From NCBI GenBank assembly GCA_003133665.1, contig PKYK01000024.1, positions 1 through 64,000 on the forward strand: 64,000 nt of DNA, written 5' to 3'. Source of the DNA: Acidimicrobiaceae bacterium (GTDB lineage Bacteria > Actinomycetota > Acidimicrobiia > Acidimicrobiales > RAAP-2). A model generated the notes under the pieces. It was given only the letters and a program-made list of their open reading frames with translations, was not told the origin of the DNA and ran no database searches. Position numbers and translations under genes: made by a program. Positions 7,240 through 15,693 of this stretch are shown one piece after another; the stretch's first letter is position 1, and the number at the start of each line of letters is the position of its first letter.

Positions 7240-8502
7240 GTGGACGTCATCGAGCTCGCCGATCGCCTCTGGCGAGGCGAGGTCACGACCACCGAGTTCC
7301 ATCCCGTCGTGTTCAGTGGCGACCTCGCGGAGATTACCGACGGTGTCGCGTTCCTGCCGACGTTCGGCAACTGCTCGGCCTTCACCACCGACGACGGCGT
7401 CTTCATGGTCGACACCGGATCGAGTTTCACCGCCCCCAAGATGCACGCCGAACTTCGGCGGTGGACGTCGGCCCCTCTCAACACCGCGGTCTTCTCGCAC
7501 GGCCACGTTGATCACGTCTTTGGCGTAGGCATCTTCGAAGAGGAGGCCGCCGCCCAGGGGTGGGCGCGTCCGCGCGTCGTGGCCCACGAGCACCTCCCGC
7601 GGCGTTTCGACCGCTACCTCTTGACGGCCGGCTACAACCAGATCATCAATCGACGCCAGTTCGGCGTCAAGGACCTGATGTGGCCAACCGACTACCGCTA
7701 CCCCGACGAGACCTACGTGCACGAACACACCATGACCGTGGGCTCGCTCGAAATCCACCTGCGCCACGAGAAGGGTGAGACCGACGACGCGACGGTGACG
7801 TGGCTCCCCTCCAAGAGAGTCCTCTGCACCGGCGACCTCTTCGTGTGGTCGAGTCCCAACGCGGGCAATCCCCAGAAGGTCCAGCGCCACCCGCGCGAGT
7901 GGGCCCAGGCCCTTCGTCGCATGGCCCGACTCGACGCGGAGTTCCTGCTGCCGGGCCACGGCATGCCGATCATCGGCGCCGACCGAATTCAACAGGCTCT
8001 CACCGAGACCGCCGAGTACCTCGAGAGCATCGTCGACCAGACCCTGGCGCTCATGAACGAGGGCGCGCGGCTCGCCGACGTGCTCAGTTCGGTCGAACCG
8101 CCGCGCCACCTCGCCGGCCGGGCATTCCTCCAGCCCGTGTACGACGAACCCGAGTTCATCGTGCGCAACATCTGGCGACTCTACGGTGGGTGGTGGGACG
8201 GCAACCCCGCCACCTTGAAGCCGGCGAACGACCGTCGCGTCGCTGCCGAACTGGCCGAACTGGTGGGTGGGTCCACCCGACTGGCCGAGCGCGCCGAGGC
8301 ACTCGCCGGGGAAGGTTCGGATCAGTCGCTGCGTCTCGCGGGCCACCTGATTGAACTGGCCTGGCTGGCGACACCCGACGATTCCGGTATCCAGAGCGCT
8401 CGACAGCGCATCTTCAGCGCCCGGGCTGAGGCCGCGACCTCGACGATGGCCCGGGGAGTCTTCCGGTGGGCGGCGCGTGAGAGTTCCGGTCAAGAGTTCT
8501 GA
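7240..8502 (+). CDS. Alkylsulfatase (BDS1/SdsA)-type metallo-beta-lactamase-fold hydrolase
   Basis: About 420 residues from the GTG at 7240. The zinc motif HGHVDH lies at 87-92, with later 'CTGDLF' and 'LLPGHG' supplying further ligands. After the catalytic domain comes an alkylsulfatase dimerisation-like segment (EPPRHLAGRAFLQPVYDEP and IWRLYGGWWDGNPATLKP), the pattern that separates alkyl-sulfatases from ordinary lactamase-fold proteins. Known relatives hydrolyse alkyl sulfates; the substrate here is unknown. It starts 8 bases after tatA and may be co-transcribed with it. No signal peptide is visible, and no SCP2-like C-terminal domain is attached. Confidence 0.78.
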   Translation: MDVIELADRLWRGEVTTTEFHPVVFSGDLAEITDGVAFLPTFGNCSAFTTDDGVFMVDTGSSFTAPKMHAELRRWTSAPLNTAVFSHGHVDHVFGVGIFEEEAAAQGWARPRVVAHEHLPRRFDRYLLTAGYNQIINRRQFGVKDLMWPTDYRYPDETYVHEHTMTVGSLEIHLRHEKGETDDATVTWLPSKRVLCTGDLFVWSSPNAGNPQKVQRHPREWAQALRRMARLDAEFLLPGHGMPIIGADRIQQALTETAEYLESIVDQTLALMNEGARLADVLSSVEPPRHLAGRAFLQPVYDEPEFIVRNIWRLYGGWWDGNPATLKPANDRRVAAELAELVGGSTRLAERAEALAGEGSDQSLRLAGHLIELAWLATPDDSGIQSARQRIFSARAEAATSTMARGVFRWAARESSGQEF

Positions 8503-8585
8503 CCACGCCACTATTCCTAGTGACGATAAGGGTTTTCACATCTTTTGCCGGTCTTGACCCCCACGAAAGTGAGTAGTGTCGTGAC

Positions 8586-9446
8586 GTGGAAATCCCCACC
8601 CTGCCCCCTCAGGGTGTGACAGCTCATACTCGTCGCTGGCGTCGCGTATGTAAAGCCGTTGCACTCCCCCTGGCCGCACTGGCCCTCTCCGGCTGCACCG
8701 TTCCGTCGTTTGGCGCGAGCGAAGGTGTCACGTCGACGTCGCGCTCGACGTACCACCTGTGGCAAGGCTTCTCGGTCGGCGCCGCCATCATCGGCACCTT
8801 CGTGTTGTTGCTCATGCTGTGGGCCGTCGTGCGCTACCGGCGCAAGGGCGACAACATCCCTGAGCAGTCGCAGTACCACCTGCCGCTCGAGCTGCTCTAC
8901 ACCATCGTCCCGATCCTCATCGTCTTTGGCCTCTTCGCCGCGACGATCGTCGTCGAGAACAAGGTCGTCGCGAACCCCACCACCAGCGTCACCATCGACG
9001 TGAACGCGTTCCAGTGGGGTTGGAAGTTCACCTACCCCGGCAGCTCTGCGGTCGTCGTCGGTCAGACCACCCAAGACCCCGTCATGGTGATGCCGGTGAA
9101 CACCGACGTCCATATCAACCTGACGTCGACCGACGTCATCCACGGCTTCTACGTGAAGGAGTTCAACTTCTCGCGTTACGCGTTGCCCGGCGTGAAGAAC
9201 CAGTTCACGTTCCACGCGGTGAGTACCGGCACCTACTTCGGCCAGTGCACCCAGCTGTGCGGCCTGTACCACTCGTTGATGTACTTCAAGGTCAAGGTCG
9301 TCACGCCGAGCCAGTACGCCAGTTGGCTGGCCACCTTCAACAACGCCTCGAGCGCCAGCGCCGCCTCCGCGGCCCAGACCGCCCAGCAGACCCAGAACGC
9401 CACCCACGTACCGTCAAAGACAACCGCCAGTTCGGGAGCCAACTAA
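8586..9446 (+). CDS. ctaC: Cytochrome c oxidase subunit II
   Basis: A lipoprotein-type signal (LPLAALALSGC, residues about 28-38) is followed by two transmembrane helices and a cupredoxin domain. The aromatic electron-entry segment reads AFQWGWKFTYPG, and the CuA ligands are the His of DVIHGF plus C-x3-C-x3-H-x2-M (GQCTQLCGLYHSLM). The usual Glu between the cysteines, which binds copper by its backbone carbonyl, is Gln here, so the site should still work. It passes electrons from cytochrome c to subunit I. GTG start at 8586, and first gene of the cox operon. There is no fused cytochrome c domain. Confidence 0.95.
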   Translation: MEIPTLPPQGVTAHTRRWRRVCKAVALPLAALALSGCTVPSFGASEGVTSTSRSTYHLWQGFSVGAAIIGTFVLLLMLWAVVRYRRKGDNIPEQSQYHLPLELLYTIVPILIVFGLFAATIVVENKVVANPTTSVTIDVNAFQWGWKFTYPGSSAVVVGQTTQDPVMVMPVNTDVHINLTSTDVIHGFYVKEFNFSRYALPGVKNQFTFHAVSTGTYFGQCTQLCGLYHSLMYFKVKVVTPSQYASWLATFNNASSASAASAAQTAQQTQNATHVPSKTTASSGAN

Positions 9447-11144
9447 ATGACTGACGTCCTAGAACACCCGATTGAGACTCCGAGTCACGGACACGAGGAG
9501 CACCACGGTCCCTCGGGAATCCTGAAGTGGCTGACGACGACCGACCACAAGATCATCGGCCTCTCCTACACGGTGACGTCGGTGCTGATGCTCGTGATCG
9601 GTGGCCTCTTCGCCGAGATCATTCGGGCCCAACTCTCGACGCCGAACGGCTCACTGGTCTCGCTGTCGCAGTACAACGAGCTCTTCACCATGCACGGCTC
9701 AGTGATGATCTACCTCTTCGCGGGTCCCTTCGCCTTCGGTGGTCTCGCCAACATCATCGTGCCGATCCAGATTGGGGCGCCCGACATGGCCTTTCCCCGA
9801 CTCAACGCACTCTCCTACTGGCTGTACCTCACCGGATCGATCACGATGTTGGCCGGGTTCTTCACCGCTGGCGGCGCGGCGAACTTCGGCTGGGTCGCCT
9901 ACGCACCCCTGTCGAACTCGATCAACACGCCCGGGGCCGGCGCCGACCTGTGGATCGGCGGGCTCTTGCTCACTGGATTCTCGGCGATCTTCACCGGCGT
10001 CAATCTCTGTGCGACCATCTTCTACCTACGTGCCCCGGGGATGACGATGTTCCGCATGCCCATCTTCACGTGGAACATGTTGGTGACCGGGATCCTGATC
10101 CTGTTGGCCTTCCCGGTGCTAACCGCGGGGCTCATCATGCTCTACTGCGACCGGCACTTCGGTACGCATATCTATTCGGTGGCCGGAGGTGGGGTGCCCG
10201 TGCTGTGGCAGCACATCTTCTGGTTCTGGGGGCATCCCGAGGTGTACATCCTGGCCCTGCCGTTCTTTGGCATGGTGACCGATATCATCCCCGTCTTCTC
10301 GCGCAAGCCGGTCTTTGGCTACAAGGGGATGGTCTTCGCCACCCTCTCGATCGCGGCGCTGTCGCTCGGGGTGTGGGCCCACCACATGTTCACGACCGGC
10401 GTCGTGCTCCTGCCGTTCTTCTCCATCATGAGCCTCTTGATCGCGGTGCCGACCGGCATCAAGATCTTCAACTGGATCGGCACGATGTGGCGAGGAGAGA
10501 TCTGGTTCTCCACCGCCATGCTGATGGCCCTGGGCTTCGTGGTCACGTTCCTCATCGGCGGTCTCACCGGTATCTACCTCGCCAGCCCGCCCCTCGACTT
10601 CTTCACCCACGACACGTACTTCGTGGTGGCGCACTTCCACTCGGTGGTCATGGCGCTCGTGCTGGCGGGAATGGCCGGCCTCTACTACTGGGGTCCCAAG
10701 ATCACCGGTTACCTGCTGAACGAGAAGATCGGCAAACTGCAGTTCTGGTTCCTGTTCCTCGGTACCCAGGTCTTCACACTCCCGCTCTACCTCCTCGGGC
10801 TCGAGGGTATGCCTCGAAGAATGGCCATCTATCCGCACGACCCGCAGTGGAAGATGCTGAACGACTTGAGTTCCCTCGGCGCGGCGATGATCGGCATCTC
10901 AACGCTGCTGTTCGTTGTCAATGTGGCAGTCAGCTGGAAGAAGCACCCGGCCGGCGACAACCCCTGGGACGGGCACACGCTCGAGTGGTTCACCACCTCA
11001 CCGCCCCCGCACCACAACTTCTACCGCCTCCCCCAGATCCGCTCCGAGCGTCCGACGTGGGACTACAACCACCCGGGCCACCAGGCGCTGGCCCACGGCA
11101 AGCACGCTCCAGCGGTTCCCGCCGAGAAGGTGTCGACGTCATGA
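9447..11144 (+). CDS. ctaD: Cytochrome c oxidase subunit I (haem-copper oxidase)
   Basis: A 565-residue subunit I with all catalytic residues visible: low-spin haem His in FTMHGSVMIY, the CuB box WFWGHPEVYIL with the His-Tyr pair and channel Glu, the His-His pair in VWAHHMFTTG, the haem ligands in VAHFHSV, and TGIKIFNW with the K-channel Lys. IGAPDMAFPR carries the D-channel Asp. These features fit an A-family aa3 oxidase that reduces O2 and pumps protons. ATG at 9447, 1 base after the ctaC stop. The C-terminal tail is rich in His and Pro. Confidence 0.97.
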   Translation: MTDVLEHPIETPSHGHEEHHGPSGILKWLTTTDHKIIGLSYTVTSVLMLVIGGLFAEIIRAQLSTPNGSLVSLSQYNELFTMHGSVMIYLFAGPFAFGGLANIIVPIQIGAPDMAFPRLNALSYWLYLTGSITMLAGFFTAGGAANFGWVAYAPLSNSINTPGAGADLWIGGLLLTGFSAIFTGVNLCATIFYLRAPGMTMFRMPIFTWNMLVTGILILLAFPVLTAGLIMLYCDRHFGTHIYSVAGGGVPVLWQHIFWFWGHPEVYILALPFFGMVTDIIPVFSRKPVFGYKGMVFATLSIAALSLGVWAHHMFTTGVVLLPFFSIMSLLIAVPTGIKIFNWIGTMWRGEIWFSTAMLMALGFVVTFLIGGLTGIYLASPPLDFFTHDTYFVVAHFHSVVMALVLAGMAGLYYWGPKITGYLLNEKIGKLQFWFLFLGTQVFTLPLYLLGLEGMPRRMAIYPHDPQWKMLNDLSSLGAAMIGISTLLFVVNVAVSWKKHPAGDNPWDGHTLEWFTTSPPPHHNFYRLPQIRSERPTWDYNHPGHQALAHGKHAPAVPAEKVSTS

Positions 11145-11533
11145 AGGTAGAAGCGAAAATGCTGCTCGGCCTCGGGCTCTTCTTCGGCGTGATGTGCGCC
11201 GTCTACTGGAACTGGAGCCTGGAGAACGCCGGAGGCGTCATGATGTTCGCCGGCATGCTGCTCTGCTTCTTGCCTGGAAGCTACTACTACTTCTGGAGCC
11301 GTCGCATGAAGATGCGCCCCGAAGATGATCCGAACGCGACCCAGGCGTCGGGCGCCGGTGTCGTGGGTTCCTTCCCCGGAACGTCAATCTGGCCCTTCAC
11401 CCTCGCCATGGGCGCCTTCTTCATCGTGCTCGCCCTGGTCTTTGGCGTCTGGTTCCTGATTCCGGGACTCGGACTCGTGGTCTGGGCGATGCTCGGCGGC
11501 ACCGCCGAGGGACGCCGCGGCGGCAAGGTCTAG
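11141..11533 (+). CDS. ctaF: Cytochrome c oxidase subunit IV, actinobacterial CtaF type
   Basis: A 130-residue membrane protein: two helices (MLLGLGLFFGVMCAVYWNW and GGVMMFAGMLLCFLPG), then the YYYFWSRRM motif, a charged loop, and two further helices. This is the CtaF layout found next to ctaD or ctaE in actinobacteria. The ATG at 11141 overlaps the ctaD stop (ATGA). Subunit III (ctaE) and the qcr genes are not here and must lie elsewhere. Confidence 0.88.
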   Translation: MKVEAKMLLGLGLFFGVMCAVYWNWSLENAGGVMMFAGMLLCFLPGSYYYFWSRRMKMRPEDDPNATQASGAGVVGSFPGTSIWPFTLAMGAFFIVLALVFGVWFLIPGLGLVVWAMLGGTAEGRRGGKV

Positions 11534-11590
11534 TCACCCTCAACGCGAGGCGACCTGTGTCGCCCCCGTTGCTCCACGCGCACGCTCGTC

Positions 11591-11625
11591 GCGTTAGCAC
11601 GCTGCCCGACATCACGCGCTAACGC
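11591..11625. terminator. Possible transcription-stop hairpin after the cox operon
   Basis: GCGTTAGC at 11591-11598 pairs perfectly with GCTAACGC at 11618-11625. A second small hairpin (GGCGAC, CTGT, GTCGCC) lies at 11549-11564. Neither has a T-run, so intrinsic termination is only suggested by position between ctaF and the next gene. Confidence 0.3.
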
Positions 11626-11656
11626 CGTCTCGCCTCGCCACGGGTACCCTCTACGG

Positions 11657-13816
11657 GTGCTCGAACGCTGGATTCGGTTGGTAATCAGGTGGCGCGTTGC
11701 CGTCGTCGCCGGCTGGATCGTCGTCCTCTTGTTGGGTGGCCTCGCCTCGATGAGACTTCCGGCTCTGCTGTCGACGTCGCTCACGGTGCCTGGATCGGAC
11801 TCGGCGCGCGCCAACGTCGTGCTGGTGCGCGACTTCCACGAGAACATCGAGGGGACCTTCAGCGTGGTTGTCCCGTTCCGTCGCGCCACCCCGGCCCAGA
11901 TCGGCGACCTCGAGCGTCGCGTGGCGGCCGCGGCCCGCGTCGTGCCGACTGCCCGGGTCACCCAGGAACGGGCCATTCTGGGCCTGCTCTACGTCAATCT
12001 GCAGACCTCCATGCCCCTCAACCACGCCTCGACCCACACCGACGCCCTCCGTCGGGCGTTACGCGCCGAGGGCGTGCCCGGAGCCCTCGTGACCGGGCCG
12101 CCGGCGCTCGAGGCTGACCTGACCCCGATCCTCAACAGCGACCTCCACCGGGGCGAGGTCCTCGCCGTGGCGCTGGCCCTCGCGCTGCTGGTCGCGGTTC
12201 TCGGTCTCTGCTGGGCGCTCCTCATCCCCTTCGTGGTCGCGGCCGGCTCGGTCGCCGCCGCGCTCGTCATCGTCTACCTGCTGGCCCAACGATTCCTGAT
12301 GGTGCTCTACATCCCCAACATCGTCGCACTCATCGGGCTCGGTCTGGCGATCGACTACTCGCTGCTCATCGTGCACCGCCTCCGCCAGGAGATCCGCGAG
12401 GGCGGCGGCGGCGACGTGGGTGAGGCGATCGTGCGGACCATGTCCTCGGCCGGCCGCACGGTGGTCTTCTCCGGGCTGGCCGTGGGCATCGGACTCGCCA
12501 CGCTCCTGCTCGTGCCCGTCCCGTTCGTCCGGTCGCTCGGTGCCGCGGGGCTCACGGTTCCCGTCGTCGCCCTCGGCGCCGCCCTGACGCTCCAACCGGC
12601 GCTCCTCTCGCTGATCGGTCGCCGGGGGGTCAGCCCCGTCGGGTTCCGTGGCCTCCTGGCCGGGCGCGACATTCTCGGCGGGGCCTGGGCTCGCATCGCC
12701 CGCCCGGTCCTGCGCCGCCCGGTCCTCGTCCTCGTCGCGTCGGCCCTGGCCCTGTCGGCCCTTGGCGCCTCGGTCTTCTGGCTCCAGTTGACCCCTGGCT
12801 CGCTCACGGCGATCCCCCAGCAGGTCGAGTCGGCGCGCGCCCTCCAGCTCGTCAGCGCCAGGGTGGGGTCCGCGGTGATCACGCCGATCGAGATCGTGAT
12901 CGACGCCGGTGCGTCCAAGCGCGTCGACTCACCGGCCTACGCCGCGAAGCGGCTGCTGCTCGCCAAGGCGGTCCTCGCCGACCCGGGCGTCTTCGCCGTG
13001 GCCGTTGACAACAAGCCGCCCTTCGTCGACGGCACTGGGCGCTTCGCCAGGATCCTCGTCGTCAGCCACCGGTACTACGGTGACGAGACGACCCAACGGT
13101 TGGTGCACCGGCTGCGTGATCGCGTCATCCCCTCGGTGCGGTTCCCGTCGGGTACCACGGTCCTGGTGGGCGGGGCGGCGGCCCAAGGGGTGGACTTCCT
13201 CTCGGCCGTCTACGGGACGCTCCCGTGGATCGTCCTGCTGGCGCTCTCCCTCGCCTACCTGGTGCTGGTGCGCGCGTTCCGCTCCCTCCTCCTCGCGCTC
13301 GTCGCGGTGCTACTCGACCTGCTCTCGGTGGGCGTGACCTACGGACTCCTCGTGGTGGTCTTCCGCTTCGGCGTCGGGTCCGCGCTGCTCGGTACGTACC
13401 ACGTGAGTCAGATCGAGGGCTGGGTCCCGATCTTCGTCTTCGCCGTGCTCTTCGGTCTCTCCTCGGACTACGAGGTCTTCATCGTCACGCGGATGCGCGA
13501 GTCGTGGGACCGGGGCGCGGGGACGCGCCAGGCCATCACCGACGGGCTCGCCCACACCGGCGGCGTCGTGACGGCGGCCGCGGTGATCCTGGTGGGCGCC
13601 CTGAGCGGACTCGTCTTCGGGCACATCGCCGGGCTCCAGGAGCTGGGCGTGGGACTGGCCCTCGGGGTCCTGATCGACGCCACGGTGATCCGCGGTCTCG
13701 TGCTGCCCAGCGTGATGGCCCTCATGGGGCGCTGGAACTGGTGGCTCCCGGCGCCGGTCGCGAGGGTCCTCATGACGAAGGCCTCCCCCCTCGCGGCGCG
13801 AGGGGGGAGGCCGTAG
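11657..13816 (+). CDS. MMPL/RND superfamily membrane transporter
   Basis: A 719-residue RND-type protein built of two halves, each with one helix, a large extracytoplasmic loop and a block of helices. The proton-relay signatures are GLGLAIDYSLLIVHRLR (half 1) and GLSSDYEVFIVTRMRESW (half 2), with the AIDY and SSDY aspartates. MMPL proteins export lipids or hydrophobic compounds, and in mycobacteria they assemble the envelope; the substrate here is unknown. It starts at GTG 11657. The last codons run through a perfect hairpin, and the downstream gene is convergent. Confidence 0.85.
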   Translation: MLERWIRLVIRWRVAVVAGWIVVLLLGGLASMRLPALLSTSLTVPGSDSARANVVLVRDFHENIEGTFSVVVPFRRATPAQIGDLERRVAAAARVVPTARVTQERAILGLLYVNLQTSMPLNHASTHTDALRRALRAEGVPGALVTGPPALEADLTPILNSDLHRGEVLAVALALALLVAVLGLCWALLIPFVVAAGSVAAALVIVYLLAQRFLMVLYIPNIVALIGLGLAIDYSLLIVHRLRQEIREGGGGDVGEAIVRTMSSAGRTVVFSGLAVGIGLATLLLVPVPFVRSLGAAGLTVPVVALGAALTLQPALLSLIGRRGVSPVGFRGLLAGRDILGGAWARIARPVLRRPVLVLVASALALSALGASVFWLQLTPGSLTAIPQQVESARALQLVSARVGSAVITPIEIVIDAGASKRVDSPAYAAKRLLLAKAVLADPGVFAVAVDNKPPFVDGTGRFARILVVSHRYYGDETTQRLVHRLRDRVIPSVRFPSGTTVLVGGAAAQGVDFLSAVYGTLPWIVLLALSLAYLVLVRAFRSLLLALVAVLLDLLSVGVTYGLLVVVFRFGVGSALLGTYHVSQIEGWVPIFVFAVLFGLSSDYEVFIVTRMRESWDRGAGTRQAITDGLAHTGGVVTAAAVILVGALSGLVFGHIAGLQELGVGLALGVLIDATVIRGLVLPSVMALMGRWNWWLPAPVARVLMTKASPLAARGGRP
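13780..13812. terminator. Strong GC-rich hairpin, probable bidirectional terminator
   Basis: A perfect 15-bp stem: 13780-13794 (GGCCTCCCCCCTCGC) pairs with 13798-13812 around a 3-base loop. It lies inside the last codons of the MMPL gene (ending at 13816) and just beyond the stop of the convergent secreted-protein gene (13837). There is no T-tract on either side, so it may pause or stop RNA polymerase without a classic U-run, or stabilise the 3' ends of both messages. Confidence 0.6.
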
Positions 13817-13836
13817 GTCGACCAACGAGAGCGGGA

Positions 13837-15534
13837 CTACTTGACGACCGTGATCGCGAAGTGCATGCTCGGCACCTGGTAGCCGAGCGCCAGGCCCGGG
13901 TAGTCGACGCCGGACGAGAGGTCCGGGACCATGCCGTAGGGCGTGTTCGCGAACGACGGCGACAGCGAGTACAGCATCGGGTACAGGTCGATAATGTGCG
14001 TCCCCGGGGCGCCGGTCGCCCTCAGGTGGACGACCATGTAGCCGTTCGAGTTGAAGCCGCAGCTGTAGCCGATGTAACTGTTGTCGTAGTCCACGCCAAG
14101 GGTGTTATCGAGTTGGGTCCAGCCGACGCCCTTAATGCTGATCGTGAACTCCTGGCCCTGCTTGAAGGTGTGCGAGCCGACGCCCGACTGGCCGGCGGCG
14201 AGCGCGGCGGCGGTGTCGGTGTCATTCGCCGTGGCGAGGCCCTGGCTGATCACCTTGCCCGCCTTGTTGTAGAACGGGACGATACTCTCCTTCACGTAGA
14301 ACGGGACCTGCGCCTCCACGGTGCTGCCCTTCAGCACCTGCACGACGTGCCAGCCGCCCAGGTTGTCGGGGATGGTGATCTGCTGGTTGGCGATCGAGCC
14401 GTTGGCGACCGTCACGGTGCCGAGCGGGACGGTCGTGAACGCCCAGCAGGTGCTCGCGCAGTTCACCCGGTTGCCGACGACCGTCGACCAGACCAGGGTC
14501 GCGGGGCCGCTGAACGAGAGCCCGGTCACGTTCACGCTGGCCGTGGTGAGGACCTGGCCGCTCGTGGGCGCGATGGTTGCCTGGGCGCTGCTCGCCGGGT
14601 CGAGGTTGGCCGCCGAGAGGGTGGTCACCTCGCTCACCGTCGGCGTCACCTGGGCCGGCCAGGTGATGGATGACGCGGCCGGTCCCTTGTCCCGCGTGAC
14701 CCTGAACTTCACCGTGCCGCCGTTGGTGTAGGGGATCGGCGACTGGATGACGTTCAAGTACATGTAGCTGATGGCGTTGCCGACCTGGATGAAGTGGTTA
14801 CCCACCGGCCCGGCCGCACGGATCGTGACGCTCGCGGTGCCGCGGGTCCACTGCGCCTGCATCTCACCGGTGTAGTGGTTGTCCCACAGGACCTCGGCGC
14901 CGCCCGTGTACAGGCTGGCCCCCATCGAGGTGTAGGTGATGGTGATTGGCGTGCCGATCGGGCCGCTCGTCGGGGCGACCTTCAGGATGCGCAGCATCTC
15001 GAAGCCGGCGTGGCCCGCAGCCGCGCCGTTCACGACCGCGTAGATGTCGTGGATGCCACCGAAGTCGGCCGGCGACGTCGTCGGGAAAGTGAAACTGCCG
15101 CTCGAGTCCGTGGTCACGGTGGTCATGACCACGTTGGACTTCGAGTACGAGGTACCGAGGTAGTTGACCGTGTTGGGCTCCACGTCGGCGAGCCACGTGG
15201 CGCTCGACGTGCCCCAGGTCAGTTCGACGCTCGTTTTCGCCGGCAGCCCGGTGCCCGAGACGGTGATCGGGGTACCCTCGACGCCCTGGCTCGGAGAGAC
15301 CACGAGGGCCCCCGACGCGGTGACGGGGATGGTGAAGGCCGCGGCCTTCGTCCCGGTGAAGGGAAGCGCGGGCACGCCCGGAAGGCCGCTCGGCGCGGTG
15401 AGCGTGATCGTGTTCGCGGGCATCGTGTCGGCGCTGCTGGCCGAGGCGACGAGCGCCACCGGGATCATCGACGCCACCATGACGCGGGCGAGGCGAGTCC
15501 GCAAGACTCTGGTTAAGTGCCTCTGTTCCATCAT
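13837..15534 (-). CDS. Large secreted protein with IPT/TIG-like Ig folds, function unknown
   Basis: A 565-residue exported protein. It has an N-terminal signal peptide (basic start, hydrophobic core VMVASMIPVALVASASS, residues 18-34). Three segments match the opening of IPT/TIG or Ig-like folds: VSPSQGVEGTPITVSGTGL (79-97), VAPTSGPIGTPITITYTSMG, and IAPTSGQVLTTASVNVTGLS. The C-terminal 150 residues are rich in Gly, Tyr and Asn. No anchor, sortase motif or catalytic motif is visible, so it is either released or loosely surface-attached. AAAGGAA precedes the first ATG. It is the last of three tandem secreted genes on this strand. Confidence 0.65.
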   Translation of the reverse strand: MMEQRHLTRVLRTRLARVMVASMIPVALVASASSADTMPANTITLTAPSGLPGVPALPFTGTKAAAFTIPVTASGALVVSPSQGVEGTPITVSGTGLPAKTSVELTWGTSSATWLADVEPNTVNYLGTSYSKSNVVMTTVTTDSSGSFTFPTTSPADFGGIHDIYAVVNGAAAGHAGFEMLRILKVAPTSGPIGTPITITYTSMGASLYTGGAEVLWDNHYTGEMQAQWTRGTASVTIRAAGPVGNHFIQVGNAISYMYLNVIQSPIPYTNGGTVKFRVTRDKGPAASSITWPAQVTPTVSEVTTLSAANLDPASSAQATIAPTSGQVLTTASVNVTGLSFSGPATLVWSTVVGNRVNCASTCWAFTTVPLGTVTVANGSIANQQITIPDNLGGWHVVQVLKGSTVEAQVPFYVKESIVPFYNKAGKVISQGLATANDTDTAAALAAGQSGVGSHTFKQGQEFTISIKGVGWTQLDNTLGVDYDNSYIGYSCGFNSNGYMVVHLRATGAPGTHIIDLYPMLYSLSPSFANTPYGMVPDLSSGVDYPGLALGYQVPSMHFAITVVK

Positions 15535-15618
15535 GTTCCTTTCATGCTGCTTCGTCTCGGTCGCTCGTTGGGACCTTGGTCGTGGACTTTGTACCCTGAC
15601 TATCGCTCAGGCGTTCCC

Positions 15619-15659
15619 AAGCCCGAGCGGGCGATCCTCTGAACCGCTCGCTCGGGCTT
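15619..15659. terminator. Hairpin between two secreted-protein genes
   Basis: 15619-15633 (AAGCCCGAGCGGGCG) pairs with 15645-15659 with one mismatch in 15. It falls just after the stop of the 325-residue secreted protein and before the next gene in the same direction. There is no U-tract, so it may attenuate read-through or separate the two transcripts. Confidence 0.45.
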
Positions 15660-15693
15660 GTGCGTACTGCGATCTTCCTACTTCCTACTCAAC

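Noticed and set aside
9527..11533. Long open frame antiparallel-like to ctaD on the same strand
   Set aside because: It is a shifted frame of ctaD with Arg/His-rich composition and no motif; ctaD is unambiguous.
13225..14673. Plus-strand frame of 482 codons across the MMPL end and the secreted-protein gene
   Set aside because: It spans two convergent genes and the hairpin, is extremely Arg/Ala-rich, and has no recognisable domain.
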